The notes under the pieces were generated by a model. The model searched no databases. It was not told where the DNA came from and saw only the letters and a program-made list of their open reading frames with translations. Positions 29,754 through 33,488 of a stretch of DNA of 33,488 nucleotides are shown piece by piece (position 1 is the stretch's first letter; every line of letters begins with the position of its first letter). The position numbers and the translations under genes were made by a program. The DNA comes from Ureibacillus massiliensis 4400831 = CIP 108448 = CCUG 49529. Lineage in GTDB: Bacteria > Bacillota > Bacilli > Bacillales_A > Planococcaceae. Where the stretch lies: the NCBI RefSeq assembly GCF_000772965.1, contig NZ_JPVQ01000036.1:1-33488 (forward strand). Direction: 5' to 3'.

Positions 29754-32171
29754 TTATTTATTCAGTTTCACTCTTTGTAAACGTAAAGCGTTTAATACAA
29801 CCGAAACAGAACTAAATGCCATCGCAGCTCCTGCTACCCATGGTGCAAGTAATCCTATTGCGGCAATTGGTATACCCACTGTGTTATAGGCAAATGCCCA
29901 GAATAGGTTTTGTTTAATATTTAGCATTGTTTTACGACTCATTAGAATTGCATCTGCAATGCTGTTTAAGTCTCCTCGAATTAATGTAATATCCGCCGCT
30001 TCCATCGCTACATCTGTACCAGTACCAATTGCCATACCTATATTAGCTGTTGCTAATGCTGGTGCGTCATTAATACCATCTCCGACCATTGCCACTTTCT
30101 TACCTTGATCTTGTAATTTTTTCACTTCATCTGCTTTACCTTCCGGAAGTACTTCTGGAATTATGGCGTCAACGCCTACCGCTTTCCCAATTGCTTGGGC
30201 AGTTCGCTCGTTATCACCAGTCATCATAATAACTTGAATACCCATTTCTTGTAAACGATGAACAGCCTCTTTAGATGTTTCTTTAATTGTATCCGCTACA
30301 GCAACAATCCCAGCATATTGCCCATTAATTGCAGCTAACATAGCAGTTTTGCCGTTTCTTTCTAACTCTTCCATCGCAGCAAGAATTGATTGAACCTCGA
30401 TACCATATTGTTGCATTAGTTTTCGTGTCCCAATAATCACACCTTGACCTGAAACTGTTGCTTGAATACCATAACCAGGAATCGCTTCGAAATATTGAAC
30501 ATTGCCAAGCTCGATGCCTTTTTCTTGAATACCTTCAACTATTGCCTGTGCTAATGGGTGTTCAGATTGTTTTTCTGCTGCACCAATAAGTGATAAGAAT
30601 GTGTTTTCGTCTTGACCAGCTTCTAACAAAACATCTGTTAAAACAGGTTTACCGTGTGTTACAGTACCTGTTTTATCAACTACTACTGTGTCAATAGCTT
30701 GAGTTTGCTCTAAATGTTCTCCACCTTTAAATAAAATACCGAACTCTGCCGCACGACCTGAACCAGCCATAATTGAAGTTGGAGTTGCTAACCCAAGTGC
30801 ACATGGACATGCAATAACAAGAATTGCAATTAAGACCTCAAGTGCCTGAGTAAAGTTACCTGGATCTACCCATAAAATCCATACTAGAAATGTGATAACT
30901 GCTATTCCTATTACTATCGGAACAAAAATACCTGAAATTGTATCAGCCAATCGTTGAATAGGAGCTTTTGATCCTTGTGCATCTTCTACAACCTTAATGA
31001 TTTGGGAAAGTGCAGTATCACGTCCAACTTTTGTTGCCTTCATTTTAATGAAACCATTTTTATTAATTGTTGAGCCGTATAAAACATCCCCCGCTGTTTT
31101 ATCTACTGGTAAACTTTCACCTGTTAACATCGATTCATCAACTGCTGTTGTGCCTTCTAATACCTCACCATCAACTGGAATTTTATCACCTGGTTTTACA
31201 AATATGATGTCATCAATAACAACTTCCTCTAATGGAACTTCTTTTTCAACTCCATTTCGTAAAACAATTGCAGTTTTAGCTTGTAGCCCCATTAATTTTT
31301 TTATGGCTTCAGATGAACGACCTTTTGCCTTTGCTTCAAATAATTTACCTAATAGAATTAATGTAATTAGTACGGCACTTGTTTCGAAGTATAGCTGAGG
31401 CATGTGTACTGAACCAGTAGTAACAATTGCTTGGTAAACACTATAGAAATATGCTGCTGAAGTACCCATGACAACAAGTACATCCATATTTGCACTACCA
31501 TTTCGAAGTGCTTTATATGCACCTACATAAAATTGTTTTCCAATAATAAATTGTACTGGTGTTGCTAAAATCATTTGAATCCATGGATTCATTAAGAGAT
31601 CTGGTACATATAAGAATGATGTAAATGTAAAATGTCCAACCATCGTCCATAATAATGGTAACGACAAAATAGCTGAAAAAATGAACTTACGTTGTTGATC
31701 TTTAATGTGCTTTTCTCGGTAATCAACTTGTTCTTTATCCTCTTGCTTTTGATGCGCACCGTAACCTAAATTCTCTACTTTTGCAATAATGTCTGAAATA
31801 GTTACTTCTGAGGGATTAAATTCGAGTGTTGCTTTTTCAAGTGCTAAATTGACATTTGCAAATGCAACACCTTCCATTTTATTTAACCCTTTTTCAATCC
31901 GTGTCGCACAGGCAGCACAAGTCATCCCTGTAATATCAAATTCAGCTTTCTGTTTCACAACACCGTAGCCAAGTGCCTCAATTTTCTTTTCAAAATCGGT
32001 TTCACTCAGTTTTGACGAATCATATTTAATCGATGACTTTTCTAGTGCTAGGTTGACAGTCGCTTGCTCGACACCTTCCATTTTATTTAATCCTTTTTCT
32101 ATACGTGTCGCACAAGCTGCACAGGTCATACCTGAAATTTGTATACTTGTTTCTTTTACTTCTTTACTCAT
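29754..32171 (-). CDS. copA: Copper-exporting P1B-1 ATPase CopA
   Basis: An 805-residue Cu(I) efflux pump. Two N-terminal HMA domains each carry GMTCAACATRIEKGLNKMEGV (residues about 14 and 82). They are followed by eight membrane helices, the actuator LTGES, the transmembrane metal site CPC in IACPCALGLATP, phosphorylation site DKTGTVTHG, SEHPLA, and hinge GDGINDAPAL. It moves cytosolic Cu(I), delivered by CopZ, across the membrane. The start follows GAGGTG eight bases before ATG. A CsoR-type operator lies in the 68-base gap between copZ and copA, so copA may be repressed both from the copZ promoter and locally. It pairs functionally with CopB, which has a CPH site and His-rich tail instead. 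Confidence 0.98.
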   Translation of the reverse strand: MSKEVKETSIQISGMTCAACATRIEKGLNKMEGVEQATVNLALEKSSIKYDSSKLSETDFEKKIEALGYGVVKQKAEFDITGMTCAACATRIEKGLNKMEGVAFANVNLALEKATLEFNPSEVTISDIIAKVENLGYGAHQKQEDKEQVDYREKHIKDQQRKFIFSAILSLPLLWTMVGHFTFTSFLYVPDLLMNPWIQMILATPVQFIIGKQFYVGAYKALRNGSANMDVLVVMGTSAAYFYSVYQAIVTTGSVHMPQLYFETSAVLITLILLGKLFEAKAKGRSSEAIKKLMGLQAKTAIVLRNGVEKEVPLEEVVIDDIIFVKPGDKIPVDGEVLEGTTAVDESMLTGESLPVDKTAGDVLYGSTINKNGFIKMKATKVGRDTALSQIIKVVEDAQGSKAPIQRLADTISGIFVPIVIGIAVITFLVWILWVDPGNFTQALEVLIAILVIACPCALGLATPTSIMAGSGRAAEFGILFKGGEHLEQTQAIDTVVVDKTGTVTHGKPVLTDVLLEAGQDENTFLSLIGAAEKQSEHPLAQAIVEGIQEKGIELGNVQYFEAIPGYGIQATVSGQGVIIGTRKLMQQYGIEVQSILAAMEELERNGKTAMLAAINGQYAGIVAVADTIKETSKEAVHRLQEMGIQVIMMTGDNERTAQAIGKAVGVDAIIPEVLPEGKADEVKKLQDQGKKVAMVGDGINDAPALATANIGMAIGTGTDVAMEAADITLIRGDLNSIADAILMSRKTMLNIKQNLFWAFAYNTVGIPIAAIGLLAPWVAGAAMAFSSVSVVLNALRLQRVKLNK

Positions 32172-32187
32172 GACATTTCACCTCTTA

Positions 32188-32202
32188 TACCTAATAGGGG
32201 TA
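32188..32202 (-). promoter_or_regulatory. CsoR-type operator between copZ and copA
   Basis: TACCTAATAGGGGTA fits TACCC-N5-GGGTA with one mismatch in the left arm. It ends 17 bases before the copA ATG, overlapping the start of the leader. Confidence 0.75.
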
Positions 32203-32239
32203 TATAATTTTAGAAAAAGAGAGTGCTTTAAAAGCACTC

Positions 32240-32446
32240 TTATTTAACATCGTATCCTTGATCTTCAATTGTTTCTTTTATTTTATCAAGTGTTACTTGT
32301 GATTCATTAAATTCTACTTCTACTAGAGCTTCGTCTAATTTTACGTTTACTTGATTAACGCCTTCTAGTACTCCAACACTTTTTTGGACTGCATTGACAC
32401 AATGTCCACATGACATTCCCATTACGTTTAAAGTTACATTTTGCAT
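32240..32446 (-). CDS. copZ: Copper chaperone CopZ
   Basis: A 68-residue HMA-fold chaperone with GMSCGHC as the Cu(I) loop. It hands copper to CopA and to CsoR. The start chosen is the ATG at 32446 (MQNVTLNVMG), preceded by AAGGAGAG; the frame extends 13 codons further upstream into the operator, which is not credible as coding. It lies between csoR and copA on the same strand. It is the functional counterpart of the orphan CopZ at 8248-8454, with which it shares the same C-terminal end apart from the last residue. Confidence 0.96.
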   Translation of the reverse strand: MQNVTLNVMGMSCGHCVNAVQKSVGVLEGVNQVNVKLDEALVEVEFNESQVTLDKIKETIEDQGYDVK

Positions 32447-32487
32447 GATAATTTCTCTCCTTCTAATAAATGTTTTAAAGCACAATA

Positions 32488-32502
32488 TACACTATAGGGG
32501 TA
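32488..32502 (-). promoter_or_regulatory. CsoR-type operator before copZ
   Basis: TACACTATAGGGGTA matches the CsoR pattern with one mismatch in the left arm. It lies in the gap between csoR and copZ, 42 bases before the copZ ATG, over a TATATT -10 candidate. Confidence 0.75.
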
Positions 32503-32529
32503 TAATTTCTATAAAAAATTATACAAAAG

Positions 32530-32865
32530 CTATTTTTTCATTAACTTTTGTATTGTGACTACAAATTCGTCTAAAACCTCTTCATCACCTTCTGAAATAC
32601 GTTCTACGACACAACTCTTTAAATGACCTTCCAAAAGAATTCTGGCTACACTATTCAAAGCAGATTGTGTTGCTGAAAGTTGTGTGATTACATCATCACA
32701 GTAAACGTCTTTATCAATCATTCCTTTTATGCCTCGGATTTGTCCTTCTATCCGATTTAATCGAGTTGTTAGGTTCTTTTTAACACTTTCTGAATGATGG
32801 CTTTTTCGACCTGATGTATCATCGTTTTTATGGAAAGCTACTTCGTTCACTGTATTTTCCACCAT
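32530..32865 (-). CDS. csoR: Copper-sensing repressor CsoR
   Basis: A 111-residue, all-helical repressor of the CsoR/RcnR family. The Cu(I) ligands form the expected Cys-His-Cys set: YCDD, then GHLKSC. DNA-contact and fold landmarks are TTRLNRIEGQIRGIKGMI and ITQLSATQSALNSVA. The N terminus (about 25 residues before the first helix) is longer than in some relatives and contains HKNDDTSGRKSHHSE. When Cu(I) binds, the tetramer releases its operator and copZ-copA are expressed. Operators lie before csoR itself (32897-32911), copZ and copA, and one is found 23 kb away before the membrane-cupredoxin gene. Confidence 0.97.
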   Translation of the reverse strand: MVENTVNEVAFHKNDDTSGRKSHHSESVKKNLTTRLNRIEGQIRGIKGMIDKDVYCDDVITQLSATQSALNSVARILLEGHLKSCVVERISEGDEEVLDEFVVTIQKLMKK

Positions 32866-32896
32866 CTCAACCTCCTAACCTGATTTCATAATAACA

Positions 32897-32911
32897 TACC
32901 CCTATAAGGTA
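32897..32911 (-). promoter_or_regulatory. CsoR-type operator before csoR
   Basis: TACCCCTATAAGGTA matches TACCC-N5-GGGTA with one mismatch in the right arm, about 32 bases before the csoR start. Autorepression is expected. Confidence 0.8.
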
Positions 32912-32972
32912 TGTAAAGATTGAAATATAATTTTTTATATTGCTTAAAACCGAGTTTTTGTAAGAAGTTAAA

Positions 32973-33020
32973 CTGACTTTTCAATAAACATGGACTTTTC
33001 GCTACTATTGAAAACGTCAG
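32973..33020. repeat. Long imperfect inverted repeat between csoR and the last ORF
   Basis: CTGACTTTTCAATA (32973-32986) pairs with TATTGAAAACGTCAG (33006-33020) over 14 bp with one bulged base and a 19-nt loop. No T-run follows. It lies between two divergent genes, so an ordinary terminator role is not obvious. Confidence 0.5.
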
Positions 33021-33126
33021 ACTTTAGTATCTTCATTGTAAAAAATTCAATTCATTTTCTCGTTATAACTAAAATTATTATTTCATGGAAATAATATTAC
33101 TAATTAATATAAAAAGGATGGTATAC

Positions 33127-33488
33127 ATGGGTAGGATACCTACAACAAGAAAACTTCCTAAGGCAAAGCAATCCAATTTCACTTCATCGATTATACCTAG
33201 TGTATTATTATTTATCTTTGGTATGATAATCGCCGATTCCATCAACCCTTTCCAGGAGGTTCTGTCATCAACACTTGTATTTCTAGTCTTTCTAATAGCG
33301 ATCAACGTAGGGCTATTTAGATATATGAGACTGCATCAAGCCTTTCAACGTACACATCGTATTCAATACTGGAATTTAAAACAGAAAAGCATCTTATTTC
33401 TTTATCTTTTTTTAATCGTTTTAATGCTAGGTGAATTATTTGAATATTGCATCCTAAATAAGCCACTTGTGCGGAACTTTGAGCCACT
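33127..33488 (+). CDS. Hypothetical membrane protein, 3' end beyond the window
   Basis: An ATG at 33127 after AAAGGAT (about 9-base spacing) opens a frame that stays open to the end of the window, at least 120 codons. It begins MGRIPTTRKLPKAKQ. It contains three hydrophobic segments (IIPSVLLFIFGMIIA, STLVFLVFLIAINVGLF and SILFLYLFLIVLMLGELF) separated by basic loops (RYMRLHQAFQRTHR). This is the pattern of a polytopic membrane protein with positive loops on the inside. I do not recognise the family. It is divergent from csoR; no CsoR-type or tandem operator faces it. Confidence 0.65.
   Translation, partial: MGRIPTTRKLPKAKQSNFTSSIIPSVLLFIFGMIIADSINPFQEVLSSTLVFLVFLIAINVGLFRYMRLHQAFQRTHRIQYWNLKQKSILFLYLFLIVLMLGELFEYCILNKPLVRNFEP

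Noticed and set aside
33078-33305. Minus-strand frame of 75 codons near the end of the window
   Set aside because: It lies opposite the better-supported plus-strand membrane protein frame and lacks a ribosome binding site.

Overview
The window is about 33.5 kb of AT-rich DNA from a low-GC, endospore-forming Gram-positive bacterium, most likely a Planococcaceae-type member of the Bacillales (Lysinibacillus/Solibacillus-like). The reasons are lipoprotein-type metal proteins, a SpoIIP-family amidase, an NlpC/P60 enzyme with SLH repeats, a CsoR/CopZ/CopA set and strong purine-rich ribosome binding sites. The genus is an inference.

Layout. 1-2.7 kb is wreckage: a topoisomerase III gene cut at its catalytic tyrosine, a cation diffusion facilitator (CDF) remnant with a frameshift, and an FRG-domain gene without a start; the last two meet at one junction near 2020. 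2.7-5.5 kb holds a multicopper oxidase lipoprotein and a divergent short SpoIIP-like amidase. 5.5-7.7 kb holds a possible 41-codon ORF and pdxST. 7.7-8.7 kb is a decayed second copper operon: a csoR remnant, an intact copZ and a copA remnant. 8.8-14.2 kb carries a membrane-cupredoxin fusion, a Cys-rich copper storage protein, a TlpA-like thioredoxin, a YdhK lipoprotein, a lone ZnuA-type zinc-binding lipoprotein with a Zur-like box, and a small SHOCT-like membrane protein. 14.4-19.5 kb has a His-rich CopB-type P1B ATPase, a D,D-carboxypeptidase and the NlpC/P60-SLH protein. 19.7-21.1 kb has a DUF7695-like protein and a PLD-like protein. 21.5-26.6 kb is one operon: CcdA, a ResA-like thioredoxin, histidine kinase, response regulator, a beta-propeller-like lipoprotein and a second CcdA/DsbD-like membrane protein. 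26.9-29.6 kb has a ferritin-like protein and a second two-component system. 29.7-32.9 kb is the intact csoR-copZ-copA set, followed by a membrane-protein ORF that runs off the end.

How it works together. Two regulatory layers can be read from the DNA. The first is CsoR: four 15-bp TACCC-N5-GGGTA-like operators lie before csoR, copZ, copA and the membrane-cupredoxin gene. The second is an undescribed-looking operator family: two 11-bp direct half-sites of the form TSCATAATTTC, followed after exactly 4 bp by a -10 hexamer. It occurs before the multicopper oxidase, ydhK, copB, the D,D-carboxypeptidase, the ferritin-like gene and the ccdA-thioredoxin-kinase-regulator operon. That geometry (tandem repeat, 11-bp period, in place of a -35 box) is typical of OmpR-family activators. 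The simplest reading is that one of the two regulators here, most likely the one encoded in the autoregulated 21.5-26.6 kb operon, controls an extracytoplasmic copper/oxidative defence regulon in parallel with cytosolic CsoR. The inducing signal and the regulator assignment are inferences.
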